Assembly (NCBI RefSeq): GCF_001507595.1
Contig: NZ_LQBQ01000035.1
Coordinates: 218,316-282,315, forward strand
Reading direction: 5' to 3'
DNA length: 64,000 nucleotides
From: Ruegeria marisrubri
Lineage (GTDB): Bacteria; Pseudomonadota; Alphaproteobacteria; Rhodobacterales; Rhodobacteraceae
The translations under genes were made by a program, and so were the position numbers. A model generated the notes under the pieces. That model had not been told where the DNA came from, did no database searches, and saw only the letters and a list, made by a program, of their open reading frames with translations. Positions 8,346 through 16,377 of this stretch are shown piece by piece. How positions within the stretch are numbered: the stretch's first letter is position 1; every line of letters begins with the position of its first letter.

Positions 8346-9369
8346 ACTGACACAAAACCCAAGCCGTGCCGGAAAGGCCGCGCTGGACTATCTCAAGACC
8401 CCTTGGGCGGTCGTCGTGGCCCTGCTGATCGCGGTGGCGGTTCTGGATCCGGGCAACTGGACGACCGTCGTCACCTTTGCCGCACGGGCGCTGGCGCATA
8501 CCAGCCAGTACATCCTGTTTGCGGTGCTGCTGCTGGCCTATCTCAAGGCGACGGGGGCCGAGGTGATGGTCGCGCGCGCCTTTGAGGGGCGCGAAACCCG
8601 AATGATCGTTCTGGCCGCGCTATTCGGCGGGCTGGCGCCGTTCTGTTCCTGCGAGGTGATTCCGTTCATCGCCGGCCTGCTGGCCCTTGGCGCGCCGTTG
8701 TCGGCGGTCATGGCCTTCTGGCTCAGTTCGCCGCTGATCGACCCGCCGACCCTGCTGATCACGGCCGGGGCCCTGGGCTGGCCCTTTGCCATCGGCAAGG
8801 CGGTGGCGGCCGTGGCGCTGGGTCTGTTCGGTGGTTTCACCGTCAAGGCGCTGATGGGGCACGGGGCCTTTGCCCAGCCGCTGCGGGAATACAAGCCCGC
8901 CGGATGCTGCGGCTGTGGATCGAAAAAGCCCGACCAGCCGCACTGGCGGTTCTGGCAGGAGCCCGAGCGCCGGGCGCGGTTCCGGGCCGAGTTCGTGCAT
9001 AACGGGCTGTTCCTGCTGAAATGGCTGGCCCTGGCCTATGTGCTCGAGGCGCTGCTGGTCAGCTATGTTCCGGCGGATCTGATCGCGGGTGTCGTCGGTG
9101 GCGAGGGGCTCTTGCCGATCGCGACGGCTGCGCTGGTCGGGATGCCGGCCTACCTGAACTCCTATGTCGCGCCGCCGCTGCTGGCGGGCTTGATGGAGCA
9201 GGGGATGACAGCGGGCGCGGCGATGGCCTTCATGGTGGCCGGGGCGGTCAGTTCGATCCCGGCGATGGCGGCGGTCTGGTCGCTGGTCAAACCGCGCGTC
9301 TTCTTGACGTATCTGGGTCTGGGCATCAGCGGTGCGATCATCGCCGGCGTGATGTTCCAGATGTTGTGA
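8338..9369 (+). CDS. Permease of the DUF318/ArsP-like family (metal or metalloid efflux)
   Basis: A 343-residue inner-membrane protein with about eight hydrophobic segments. The family hallmark PFCSCEVIPF lies in the third or fourth segment, and a cysteine-rich loop GCCGCGSKKPDQPHW occupies the central cytoplasmic linker. Members include ArsP (organoarsenical efflux) and the SO_0444 copper/zinc exporters; the co-transcribed ArsR repressor supports toxic-metal export. The start at ATG 8338 (MAELTQ) overlaps the end of arsR; an upstream in-frame ATG at 8314 lies deep inside arsR and is less likely. A GC-rich hairpin follows the stop. Confidence 0.82.
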   Translation: MAELTQNPSRAGKAALDYLKTPWAVVVALLIAVAVLDPGNWTTVVTFAARALAHTSQYILFAVLLLAYLKATGAEVMVARAFEGRETRMIVLAALFGGLAPFCSCEVIPFIAGLLALGAPLSAVMAFWLSSPLIDPPTLLITAGALGWPFAIGKAVAAVALGLFGGFTVKALMGHGAFAQPLREYKPAGCCGCGSKKPDQPHWRFWQEPERRARFRAEFVHNGLFLLKWLALAYVLEALLVSYVPADLIAGVVGGEGLLPIATAALVGMPAYLNSYVAPPLLAGLMEQGMTAGAAMAFMVAGAVSSIPAMAAVWSLVKPRVFLTYLGLGISGAIIAGVMFQML

Positions 9370-9375
9370 CAGACG

Positions 9376-9402
9376 GCCCGTCCGGGACAACCCCGGGCGG
9401 GC
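9376..9402 (+). terminator. Hairpin after the permease gene
   Basis: GCCCGTCCGGG and CCCGGGCGGGC pair around a 5-base loop (one T-G wobble), seven bases after the permease stop. The tail is only weakly T-rich, so termination may be inefficient. Confidence 0.5.
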
Positions 9403-9422
9403 TGTTCAACGTCCTGGTTTCT

Positions 9423-9812
9423 TCAGCTCACGCCGCAATATTTCGGCAGCTTCAGCCGGTACCGTGGCTTGCCGCTGTCAACATAGACCCGTTTCTCGAC
9501 ACAGGCGGTCGTGCCGACCGTTTTCGCGACCGGCCCTTCGGTCGAGGTGATCGAGGTCGCGGACCCGTCCGGCAGGCGGACGGACACGATGATGCCTTTG
9601 TTCAGATCACCGTTGATGGGCGTTTCGGACAGCACGGGAACGGTCAGAAACGCCTCGTGCTTGTGTTCTCCATCGCCGCCCATGAACAGCAACCCCGCGA
9701 CGATCGCGAGCATCCCAAGAACGGCCAGAACGACCAGGCCCTTGGTCTGAAAGAACGCATAGACGGAAACGGCCCGGTGCGAGCCGATCAGTTTCGACAG
9801 TATGTCCAGCAT
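9423..9812 (-). CDS. Hypothetical single-pass membrane protein
   Basis: A 129-residue protein I do not recognise. After about 24 residues it has one clear transmembrane segment (GLVVLAVLGMLAIVAGLLFM) and then an extracytoplasmic domain of about 80 residues rich in beta-branched residues, with two cysteines (TTACVEKRV and PKYCGVS) that could form a disulphide. It stands alone, convergent with the permease gene. Its codon use resembles the neighbours, and an AGG lies at reasonable distance before ATG 9812. Confidence 0.7.
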   Translation of the reverse strand: MLDILSKLIGSHRAVSVYAFFQTKGLVVLAVLGMLAIVAGLLFMGGDGEHKHEAFLTVPVLSETPINGDLNKGIIVSVRLPDGSATSITSTEGPVAKTVGTTACVEKRVYVDSGKPRYRLKLPKYCGVS

Positions 9813-9951
9813 GGGAACCTGCAGATATCTTGGTAAGTCGCTCGGCGGTAGCCGGGCGCTGAAACGGTAATTAGCGAGGAACGTGGCCCGCGTCCACCGC
9901 CTTGCGGCGCTAGGGCGCAGGCCGACGCGAAGTCCTGCCGGTGGATGGACG

Positions 9952-9979
9952 AAAAAAACCCGGCCGCAGGGGCCGGGTT
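9952..9979 (-). terminator. Intrinsic terminator of trcR
   Basis: AACCCGGCC (9957-9965) pairs with GGCCGGGTT (9971-9979) around a 5-base loop. Read on the minus strand it ends in a run of seven U (9958-9952), a strong rho-independent terminator about 23 bases beyond the trcR stop. Confidence 0.85.
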
Positions 9980-10002
9980 CAGTCGGTTCTTTCCGTCAGG
10001 TT

Positions 10003-10764
10003 TCAGAAACGCGGATCCTCGTCCTCGTCTTCTTCGGCGCCGCCCTTGGGCAGGTTGAAGAAGCTGTCGGCGTCGATCTCCGGCTCCTTGTCTTCTTCGG
10101 CCTCGTCGTTCTCGGACAGCGAGAAGGTTTCCAGCCCTTCGATGGCCGTCGGGATCTTGGGGGCGGCGTCCATTTCCAGCGACTGCTCGGTCGAGACCAG
10201 CTTGCGGCGCTCGTCATCGCTCATCACGCCACCTTCGGCGGCCTTCTTGGCGGCGGCCTTCTGCACGGCGGCATCCAGCTCGGACTGTTTGCACAGACCC
10301 AGCGCGACCGGGTCGATCGGCTGCATGTTGGAAATGTTCCAGTGGGTGCGTTCGCGGATCGACTGGATGGTCGGCTTGGTGGTGCCCACCAGTTTCGAGA
10401 TCTGGCCGTCGGACAGCTCGGGGTGGAATTTGACCAGCCACAGGATCGCGTTCGGGCGGTCCTGACGCTTGGACAGCGGGGTATAGCGCGGGCCGCGACG
10501 CTTTTCCTCGCCGGCGGCGGCCGGGTTGAACTTGAGCTTCAGCTTGTGCAGCGGGTCCTTCTCCGCCTTCTCGATCTCTTCCTGAGTCAGCTGGTTGTTG
10601 GCGATCGGGTCGAACCCCTTGACGCCTGCGGCCACGTCGCCATCCGCGATGCCCTGAACTTCCAGCTCGTGCATGCCCACGAAATCCGCGATCTGTTTGA
10701 AGCTGATCGTGGTGTTGTCCACCAGCCACACGGCGGTCGCCTTGGCCATCAGGGGTTTTGCCAT
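10003..10764 (-). CDS. trcR: DUF1013 protein, TrcR-type cell-cycle transcriptional regulator
   Basis: A 253-residue soluble protein matching the alphaproteobacterial DUF1013 family, which I recall being named TrcR in Caulobacter. Two HTH-like segments are visible: TTISFKQIADFVGMHELEVQ near residues 17-36, and LSDGQISKLVGTTKPTIQSI near the middle. The conserved HWNISNMQPIDPVALGLC follows, and the last 50 residues are strongly acidic (EEDKEPEIDADSFFNLPKG, then EEDEDEDP). The start is ATG 10764 with AGGAGA well placed. The gene is monocistronic with its own terminator. The exact target genes cannot be seen here. Confidence 0.85.
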   Translation of the reverse strand: MAKPLMAKATAVWLVDNTTISFKQIADFVGMHELEVQGIADGDVAAGVKGFDPIANNQLTQEEIEKAEKDPLHKLKLKFNPAAAGEEKRRGPRYTPLSKRQDRPNAILWLVKFHPELSDGQISKLVGTTKPTIQSIRERTHWNISNMQPIDPVALGLCKQSELDAAVQKAAAKKAAEGGVMSDDERRKLVSTEQSLEMDAAPKIPTAIEGLETFSLSENDEAEEDKEPEIDADSFFNLPKGGAEEDEDEDPRF

Positions 10765-10893
10765 GAGCCTGTCTCCTTTGAATACATCTGTCCCGTCGCC
10801 GGAATTCGGCTGCCCCAAGGATCGGGGCGGGTTTCCGTTGTCGGGGAACTCGGGCTGTATATAGTCGCGCCAGGCCAAGAAGGGAAGAGGCGA

Positions 10894-11523
10894 ATGCGTT
10901 GGGTGATCTTGTGGCTGCTGAGTGCCGTCGCGGCCGTGGCCGATGGCGAGACGGCGGGCGCGTTCGACTATTACGTTCTGTCGCTCAGCTGGTCGCCCAA
11001 CTGGTGCGCGCGCGAAGGCGATGCGCGCGGGTCCGATCAGTGCGATGCGCGGCATGACCACGGCTGGATCCTGCATGGGCTATGGCCGCAATACCATCAG
11101 GGTTGGCCCGCCTTCTGCCGCACGCCCGAGGCGCCCCCCTCGCGCGCCATGACCCGCGAAATGGAGGATATTCAGGGCAGTTCCGGCCTGGCCTGGCACC
11201 AGTGGAAAAAGCACGGCACTTGCTCGGGGCTGAGCGCCGCCGACTATTTCAGGCTGTCGCGCGAGGCCTATGCGCGCGTCAACCGCCCGGCGGTGTTCCG
11301 TCAGCTGGAGCAATCGGTTCAGCTGCCGGCGCGGGTGGTCGAAGAGGCGTTCATCGAGGCCAACCCGGGGCTGGAGCGCGACATGATCACCGTGACCTGC
11401 CGGCAGGGCTATATAGAGGAAGTGCGCATCTGCCTGTCGCGTGATCTGGACCCGGTGCCATGCGGGCGCGACGTGGTCCGCGACTGCACCGCCACGGACG
11501 CATTGTTCGATCCGATTCGCTGA
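10894..11523 (+). CDS. Secreted RNase T2-family ribonuclease
   Basis: A 209-residue protein with a short N-terminal signal peptide (MRWVILWLLSAVAAVADGE) and the two catalytic segments of RNase T2: CAS I WILHGLWPQYH (H61) and CAS II WHQWKKHGTC (H102, K106, H107). RNase T2 enzymes cleave single-stranded RNA through 2',3'-cyclic phosphates and work in the periplasm or outside the cell. The glutamate that normally follows the first CAS II histidine is glutamine here (Q103). Several cysteines (CAREGD, DQCDA, AFCRTP, GTCSG, VTCRQ, ICLS, VPCG, RDCT) suggest disulphides. ATG 10894 has GGAAGAGG just upstream. Confidence 0.88.
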   Translation: MRWVILWLLSAVAAVADGETAGAFDYYVLSLSWSPNWCAREGDARGSDQCDARHDHGWILHGLWPQYHQGWPAFCRTPEAPPSRAMTREMEDIQGSSGLAWHQWKKHGTCSGLSAADYFRLSREAYARVNRPAVFRQLEQSVQLPARVVEEAFIEANPGLERDMITVTCRQGYIEEVRICLSRDLDPVPCGRDVVRDCTATDALFDPIR

Positions 11524-11526
11524 GGC

Positions 11527-12018
11527 TCAGAGTTTCCTGTTCTGGCAGTCGCGGGCGTAATCCAGCGCCTTTGCGGTGCCCTTGAGGTCGATGGCCATCA
11601 CGCGTTGACCGGCGGGGTTGTAGACGGTCATCGTCCTGCGCTGGGCGATGGCGTTGACGAAATTGCGGTCGGTAAAGAACACGGTCGCGCCGGGAACCCG
11701 GTTCAGGTGAAAGCCGATCGCGGTGGCGTCGAATGTCTCACCGTCCAGGTCAAAGCGGATCGGGTAGGCCTTGCCGTCCTCCACTTCGCCCCAGGCCTTG
11801 TTGAACACGGTGAAATAGCCGCGGTTTCCGTTGGCGTCATAGCCCAGGCGCACGACCGAGAGATCCTGATAGACGGTCTGGATCAGGCACCCGTTGCCCA
11901 TCGCCGGATCCATCATGATGTTCCAGCCCTCGACGAAACCCTTGTCCACGAGTTCCTGCGCCCATCCGGCGGTGGCGGTCAGCGTGGCGAGGGCAAATGC
12001 AAACAGTCGGTTCATCAT
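11527..12018 (-). CDS. Exported hypothetical protein
   Basis: A 163-residue protein with a typical signal peptide (MMNRLFAFALATLTATAGWAQ, cleavage after AQ near residue 21). The mature part has no family I recognise; two cysteines (GNGCLIQ and RDCQNRK) may form a disulphide. The sequence looks like a small periplasmic beta-rich domain. GGAG stands 6 bases before ATG 12018. It converges on the RNase T2 gene with only 3 bases between the stops and has no co-transcribed partner. Confidence 0.75.
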   Translation of the reverse strand: MMNRLFAFALATLTATAGWAQELVDKGFVEGWNIMMDPAMGNGCLIQTVYQDLSVVRLGYDANGNRGYFTVFNKAWGEVEDGKAYPIRFDLDGETFDATAIGFHLNRVPGATVFFTDRNFVNAIAQRRTMTVYNPAGQRVMAIDLKGTAKALDYARDCQNRKL

Positions 12019-12119
12019 GCGAAACTCCGGAATGAAATCATCATTCCCGTTTCTATCGCAATGTTGTCCGGCGCGGAACGAATTAAAGCGGCCGGCCCGC
12101 TTGTAGTTTGCCGCGGCAG

Positions 12120-12713
12120 CTACATTTCCTTACGCGCCCGCAGCGCGGCGGTGATGGTGCCGTCATCCAGGTAGTCCAACTCGCCCCCGATGGGCACGCC
12201 CTGCGCCAGCGAGGTCAGGCGCACGCGGCCCTGGAGTTCATCGGCGATGTAGTGGGCCGTGGTCTGGCCATCGACCGTGGCGCTCAGGGCAAGGATCACC
12301 TCGGTGATCCCCTCGGCCTCGATCCGGTCCCTGAGGCGGGGGATCCGCAATTCCTCGGGGCCGACGCCATCCAGCGCCGAGAGGGTGCCGCCGAGAACGT
12401 GATAGCGCCCCTTGAACACCCCGGCGCGTTCCATCGCCCAGAGGTCGGCCACGTCCTCGACCACGCACAGCTCGCCGGTGGCGCGGTCTTCGGAGTTGCA
12501 GATCTCGCAGATGTCCGAGGTGCCGACATTGCCGCAGTTGAGACATTCGCGCGCTGTTGCGGCCACCTGCTGCATCGCGTCCGCAAGGGGCGTGAGCAGC
12601 AGGGCGCGTTTTCGGATCAGGTGCAGGACCGCGCGACGGGCCGAGCGGGGGCCGAGGCCCGGCAGCTTGGCCATCAGCTCGATCAGGTTGTCGATGTCGG
12701 TGTTCGAACTCAC
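12120..12713 (-). CDS. recR: Recombination protein RecR
   Basis: A 197-residue RecR, which acts with RecO (and RecF) to load RecA at single-strand gaps. It has the N-terminal helix-hairpin-helix ([11 protein letters not shown]), a four-cysteine zinc finger ([16 protein letters not shown]) and a Toprim domain beginning at [15 protein letters not shown] with the [13 protein letters not shown] stretch. It starts with GTG at 12713, preceded by AGGA. It is the last gene of the conserved dnaX-ybaB-recR operon. Confidence 0.96.
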   Translation of the reverse strand: MSSNTDIDNLIELMAKLPGLGPRSARRAVLHLIRKRALLLTPLADAMQQVAATARECLNCGNVGTSDICEICNSEDRATGELCVVEDVADLWAMERAGVFKGRYHVLGGTLSALDGVGPEELRIPRLRDRIEAEGITEVILALSATVDGQTTAHYIADELQGRVRLTSLAQGVPIGGELDYLDDGTITAALRARKEM

Positions 12714-12730
12714 GGCCTGTCCTGCGTGGC

Positions 12731-12774
12731 GCCGGAGGGAGCCTCCGGCGGGAGTATTTTTGAAAAGATGAAGA
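12731..12774. repeat. Palindromic intergenic repeat between ybaB and recR
   Basis: GCCGGAGG (12731-12738), a GAG loop and CCTCCGGC (12742-12749) are followed by GGGAGTATTTTTGAAAAGA and reach the ybaB stop. The five-T run lies on the plus strand, opposite to the direction of dnaX-ybaB-recR. I recall near-identical copies directly after stop codons in many Rhodobacterales genes, so this looks like a dispersed repeat and not a gene-specific terminator. Confidence 0.6.
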
Positions 12775-13119
12775 TCAGAAGGGCAGCTTGATGTCCTTGG
12801 GGAGCCCCATGCTTTCGGTCAGTTTGGTCATTTCTTCCTGCGACCGTTCGGCGGCTTTGGACTGGGCGTCCTTGATGGCGGCCAGGATCAGGTCTTCGAC
12901 CACTTCCTTGTCGTCGCCGTTGAAGATCGACGGGTCGATGTCCAGGGCCTTGAGCTCGCCCTTGGCTGACGCGGTCGCCTTGACCAGGCCGGCGCCGGCT
13001 TCGCCGGTGACCATGATGTTGTTCAGGTCTTCCTGCATCTGGGTCATCTTGGCCTGCAGTTCCTGAGCGGATTTCATCATCTTGGCCATGTCGCCAAGTC
13101 CGCCGAGTCCTTTGAGCAT
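12775..13119 (-). CDS. ybaB: YbaB/EbfC nucleoid-associated protein
   Basis: A 114-residue YbaB/EbfC family protein that binds DNA as a dimer. The N-terminal helix ([20 protein letters not shown]) and the central beta strands with [20 protein letters not shown] are typical. The start is ATG 13119 with AGGAGA upstream; an open frame extends further upstream into the dnaX 3' end but has no conserved residues. It sits between dnaX and recR, its usual place. Confidence 0.94.
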   Translation of the reverse strand: MLKGLGGLGDMAKMMKSAQELQAKMTQMQEDLNNIMVTGEAGAGLVKATASAKGELKALDIDPSIFNGDDKEVVEDLILAAIKDAQSKAAERSQEEMTKLTESMGLPKDIKLPF

Positions 13120-13187
13120 GGGTTTTCTCCTGTATGTCGGTTTGGCGCCTAGATACGGGGCGCACCGCCTTGGCACAAGGGGCAGGA

Positions 13188-14951
13188 TCACTCCTCTTCG
13201 AACGGGTCCCACTCGTCCTCGACCTCGGGCAGGGCCTCGGTCTCGACTTTCGAGGCGCGCTCTTCGGGGGTTTCGATCCGGGTGATGCGCGCCTTGGGGA
13301 ATTGTGCCAGAACCGCCTGCACCAGCGGATGCGCCTCGGCCTCGGCCTTGAGCGCCAGATCGGCGGCGTCGCGGACCTCGGCGATGGTGGGGGCGTCGCC
13401 GTCCGAGACAACCGACACGGCCCAGCGGTTGCCCGTCCAGCGTTGCAGGGACGAGCCCAGCCGCTGCGCCAGGTCAGAGGGGGCCTGTTCGGCGGGGGTG
13501 AACTCGATCCGGCCGGGCTGGTAGGAGACCAGCCGCACCCCCGTCTCGACATCGACGAGGAGCTTCACGTCGCGATTGGCGCGGATCAGTTCGACCACAT
13601 GCTCGAAAGTCGGGTAGCGAGCCAGCGCGGCCTGCACATCCTGCGCCAAAGCTGCCGTCGGCGCGCCGCCATTGCCGCGCGGGGCAGGGCTGTAGGCCGG
13701 AGCTGGGGGCGCTTCGGCTGTCACGGGCGAGGCACCGTTGCCGGGCGCCGGGATGCCGCCGCCGGGACCGTTCGGCGTCGGCGGGGGGGCGTCCTGCAGG
13801 CGGCGGACCAGTTCTTCGGGGCTGGGCAGGTCGGCCACATGGGTCAGGCGGATCACCGCCATTTCGGCAGCCATCATCGCGTTGGGGGCGGCCGCGACCT
13901 CTTCCAGCGCCTTGAGCAGCATCTGCCACATCCGGGTCAGCACCCGCATCGGCAGGGCCTCGGCCATCTGCTGCCCCCGCGTGCGCTCGTCGGGCGAAAC
14001 GGTCGGGTCTTCGGCCGCGTCGGGCGTGATCTTGACCACCGAGACCCAGTGGGTGATCTCGGCCAGATCGCGCAGAACGGCCAGCGGGTCGGCGCCTTCG
14101 GCGTATTGCGCGCCCAGTTCGGTCAGGGCCGCCGCCGCATCGCCGCGCAGGATCATGTCCAGCAGGTCCAGCACGCGGCCGCGGTCGGCCAGACCGAGCA
14201 TGGCGCGGACCTGGTCGGCGGTGGTCTCCCCGGCGCCGTGGCTGATCGCCTGGTCCAGCAGCGAGGTCGCGTCGCGCGCCGAACCCTCGGCCGCCCGCAC
14301 GATCAGCGCCAGCGCGTCATCGGCGATCTGGGCGCCCTCGGCGGTGGCGATCCTGCGCAGCAGGCCGATCATGTCCTCGGGCTCGATCCGGCGCAGGTCG
14401 AAACGCTGGCAGCGGGACAGCACGGTGACCGGAACCTTGCGGATCTCGGTGGTGGCGAAGATGAACTTCACATGCGCGGGCGGTTCCTCGAGCGTCTTGA
14501 GCAGCGCGTTGAAGGCGCTGGTCGAGAGCATGTGGACCTCGTCGATGATGTAGATCTTGTAGCGCGCGCTGGCAGCGCGGTAGCGCACGGACTCGATGAT
14601 TTCCCGGATGTCACCCACGCCGGTGCGGCTGGCTGCGTCCATCTCCATCACGTCGACGTGGCGGCCTTCCATTATCGCCACGCAGTGTTCGCATTTGCCG
14701 CAAGGATCGGTCGTGGGGCCGCCGGTGCCGTCCGGGCCGATGCAGTTCATGCCCTTGGCGATGATCCGGGCCGTGGTCGTCTTGCCCGTGCCCCGGATGC
14801 CGGTCATGATGAAGGCCTGCGCGATCCGGTCGGCCTCGAACGCGTTTTTCAGCGTCCGCACCATCGCATCCTGACCAACGAGGTCGGCGAAGGTTTCGGG
14901 GCGGTATTTTCGGGCAAGGACCTGGTAGGGGGCGGGTGCGGTGTCGGTCAT
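13188..14951 (-). CDS. dnaX: DNA polymerase III subunit gamma/tau
   Basis: A 587-residue clamp-loader ATPase. It has Walker A GIRGTGKTTTAR near residue 45, the zinc module (C, then CGKCEHC), Walker B/DExx in IYIIDEVHMLS, sensor and SRC motif in VTVLSRCQRFDLRR, then a proline/glycine-rich linker and a C-terminal tau-specific domain ending in acidic WDPFEEE. The chosen start, ATG 14951 (MTDTAPAP), gives the normal N-terminus; a GTG 20 codons upstream is possible. No slippery heptamer for making gamma is obvious. Confidence 0.95.
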   Translation of the reverse strand: MTDTAPAPYQVLARKYRPETFADLVGQDAMVRTLKNAFEADRIAQAFIMTGIRGTGKTTTARIIAKGMNCIGPDGTGGPTTDPCGKCEHCVAIMEGRHVDVMEMDAASRTGVGDIREIIESVRYRAASARYKIYIIDEVHMLSTSAFNALLKTLEEPPAHVKFIFATTEIRKVPVTVLSRCQRFDLRRIEPEDMIGLLRRIATAEGAQIADDALALIVRAAEGSARDATSLLDQAISHGAGETTADQVRAMLGLADRGRVLDLLDMILRGDAAAALTELGAQYAEGADPLAVLRDLAEITHWVSVVKITPDAAEDPTVSPDERTRGQQMAEALPMRVLTRMWQMLLKALEEVAAAPNAMMAAEMAVIRLTHVADLPSPEELVRRLQDAPPPTPNGPGGGIPAPGNGASPVTAEAPPAPAYSPAPRGNGGAPTAALAQDVQAALARYPTFEHVVELIRANRDVKLLVDVETGVRLVSYQPGRIEFTPAEQAPSDLAQRLGSSLQRWTGNRWAVSVVSDGDAPTIAEVRDAADLALKAEAEAHPLVQAVLAQFPKARITRIETPEERASKVETEALPEVEDEWDPFEEE

Positions 14952-15121
14952 TTCTGCTCTGCCGGATTCGTCTTGGGATGCAGCGTAGTGCCCCGCGCTG
15001 CCCGCGTCCACAGCGGGCGGGGGCGATTTTCTTTGGGATTGCGGGCCGGACGGGATAAAACGTCCCGGTTCGCGTATCAGGCTCAGGCTGTGCCCGGGCC
15101 GTTTTCAGGAGTGATCGGCGC

Positions 15122-15625
15122 ATGCCCGAGATGGTGATCTACGCCTTGCAGGTCGGCGGAGGGACGCTGGCGATCTGCCCGATGCCGGGGCGCAGCGGCA
15201 ACTATGCCGAAGATCTGAACACGGTTGCCGCTTGGAAGCCCGGACTGGTGATCTCGATGACCACCGAGGCCGAGATGATCCAGGAGGGCGCGCGCCATTT
15301 CGGAACCGACATCCAGGGCCGGGCCAGCCGTTGGGCGCATCTGCCGGTCGAGGATTTCGGCGTGCCGCCGCGCGAGGTTCAGGCGCGGTGGCCGGGTGTG
15401 AGCGCCTCGGCGCGGCACGCCCTGTCCGGTGGCGGCCGGGTTCTGATCCATTGCCGGGGCGGTTGCGGTCGGTCGGGCATGGCGGCGCTGCGCCTGATGG
15501 TCGAATGCGGCGAAGGCCCCGCCGAAGCCCTGGCGAGGTTGCGGGCCGTGCGCCCCTGCGCGGTCGAGACCGACGCGCAGAAAGAATGGGCCATGCAGGC
15601 AAGACGCCCACCGGCCCCACGATAG
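15122..15625 (+). CDS. Small dual-specificity/protein-tyrosine-phosphatase-like protein
   Basis: A 167-residue protein with the CX5R phosphatase loop HCRGGCGRSG (H110, C111, R117) and an upstream aspartate in VEDFGVPP that could act as general acid. The fold resembles the CDKN3/PTP-like families, small cytosolic phosphatases. It is divergent from dnaX, about 170 bases away, with no evident operon partner. The substrate (protein, phosphoinositide or nucleotide) cannot be inferred. ATG 15122 lacks a strong ribosome site (GGAG lies 12 bases upstream). Confidence 0.75.
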   Translation: MPEMVIYALQVGGGTLAICPMPGRSGNYAEDLNTVAAWKPGLVISMTTEAEMIQEGARHFGTDIQGRASRWAHLPVEDFGVPPREVQARWPGVSASARHALSGGGRVLIHCRGGCGRSGMAALRLMVECGEGPAEALARLRAVRPCAVETDAQKEWAMQARRPPAPR

Positions 15626-15660
15626 GGACTCCGGTTCTACCGCGAAATTCCGACTGCGGT

Positions 15661-16065
15661 TCAGGCGGTTGCGTTGATCGTTGCTTCGGCTGTGTTTCGT
15701 TCCGTCGGGATTGCTTCCAGGACGGCGCAGGGTGTTTGGCTTAGCAACCCCGAGGGCATGGCTCTGCCGGCGGGCCGCAGTATCATGTCCACAAAGCGGT
15801 TCAGGCGGTCACCGTCGGCGTCGGCATCCACCCCGCAGAAAATCCGGATGCTCTCGTGACTGGCTTCGAACCGGGCCGCGCAACCGGCCGGGCAGTGAGC
15901 CAGCTCGCTGCTGCCGGCAATCTCGAAATCCTCGGCGGTCACCGGGGCGGCTGCGGCCATCGCCTGCGCCAGTTTCTCGGCCATTCGGGCAAGCGCCGGG
16001 CAGTGCTCGCCGGTCTTCTGGCATACGGTTGCCGTGAACAGATGGGTTTGGGTCTTCCAGATCAT
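15661..16065 (-). CDS. Small cysteine-containing protein under B12 riboswitch control, function unknown
   Basis: A 134-residue soluble protein that I do not recognise with certainty. Five cysteines and adjacent histidines stand out: C15, H21-C22, H57-C58, C62 and C77, in the patterns C-x6-C and C-x3-C. This resembles thioredoxin-like 2Fe-2S or small metal-binding proteins such as DUF1636, some of which occur in cobalamin loci, but the match is loose. A cobalamin riboswitch lies 99 bases upstream on the same strand, so expression should fall when B12 is plentiful. No other gene follows in the transcript. GGAGG precedes ATG 16065. A role in cobalt or corrinoid handling is inference from the riboswitch alone. 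Confidence 0.75.
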   Translation of the reverse strand: MIWKTQTHLFTATVCQKTGEHCPALARMAEKLAQAMAAAAPVTAEDFEIAGSSELAHCPAGCAARFEASHESIRIFCGVDADADGDRLNRFVDMILRPAGRAMPSGLLSQTPCAVLEAIPTERNTAEATINATA

Positions 16066-16163
16066 GATGCGCCCTCCGCGCGCCGGGCAGAGGGGATGGA
16101 GGGGAAGAGCAGCCTGGCTGTCTGACCCACCCCGGACACCCCGCCCGAGTTCGAGTTTCAGTT

Positions 16164-16345
16164 CCGATGGCAGGTCTCCTGACTTGCGGGTCGCAGCTTT
16201 GCCGACCTTCCCAGCCTTTCGGCCAGTGGTGTTCCGGCATTGCTCTCCGCCTACAGTTGCGGGGGCAGTCGCGGCATTGGCCCGGATGGGCCGCACCGTG
16301 TTCCCTTTTCATCCCGGCCGAGGAATCGTCGGCGCGGGAACCATC
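16164..16345 (-). ncRNA. Cobalamin (adenosylcobalamin-class) riboswitch
   Basis: Read on the minus strand, the hallmark segments occur in order: GATGAAAAGGGAACACGGTG, then CTGCCCCCGCAACTGTAGG (the B12 box region), a GCCACTGGCC-like stem with GGCTGGGAAGG, and AGTCAGGAGACCTGCC at the 3' end. These match the conserved core of the cobalamin riboswitch family. It precedes the small cysteine-containing gene at 16065. The 3' expression platform is not clear; a GC-rich stretch just before the GGAGG could hide the ribosome site. Confidence 0.93.
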
Positions 16346-16377
16346 ACCCAAGGGCTATCGGGTTGTGGGGGCCAGCG

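Noticed and set aside
12731..12774. Read as an intrinsic terminator of the dnaX-ybaB operon
   Set aside because: The T run is on the plus strand, so it cannot terminate the minus-strand operon, and recR lies downstream in the same operon.
13134..15137. 667-codon frame antisense to dnaX
   Set aside because: dnaX has all clamp-loader motifs on the minus strand; this frame has none.
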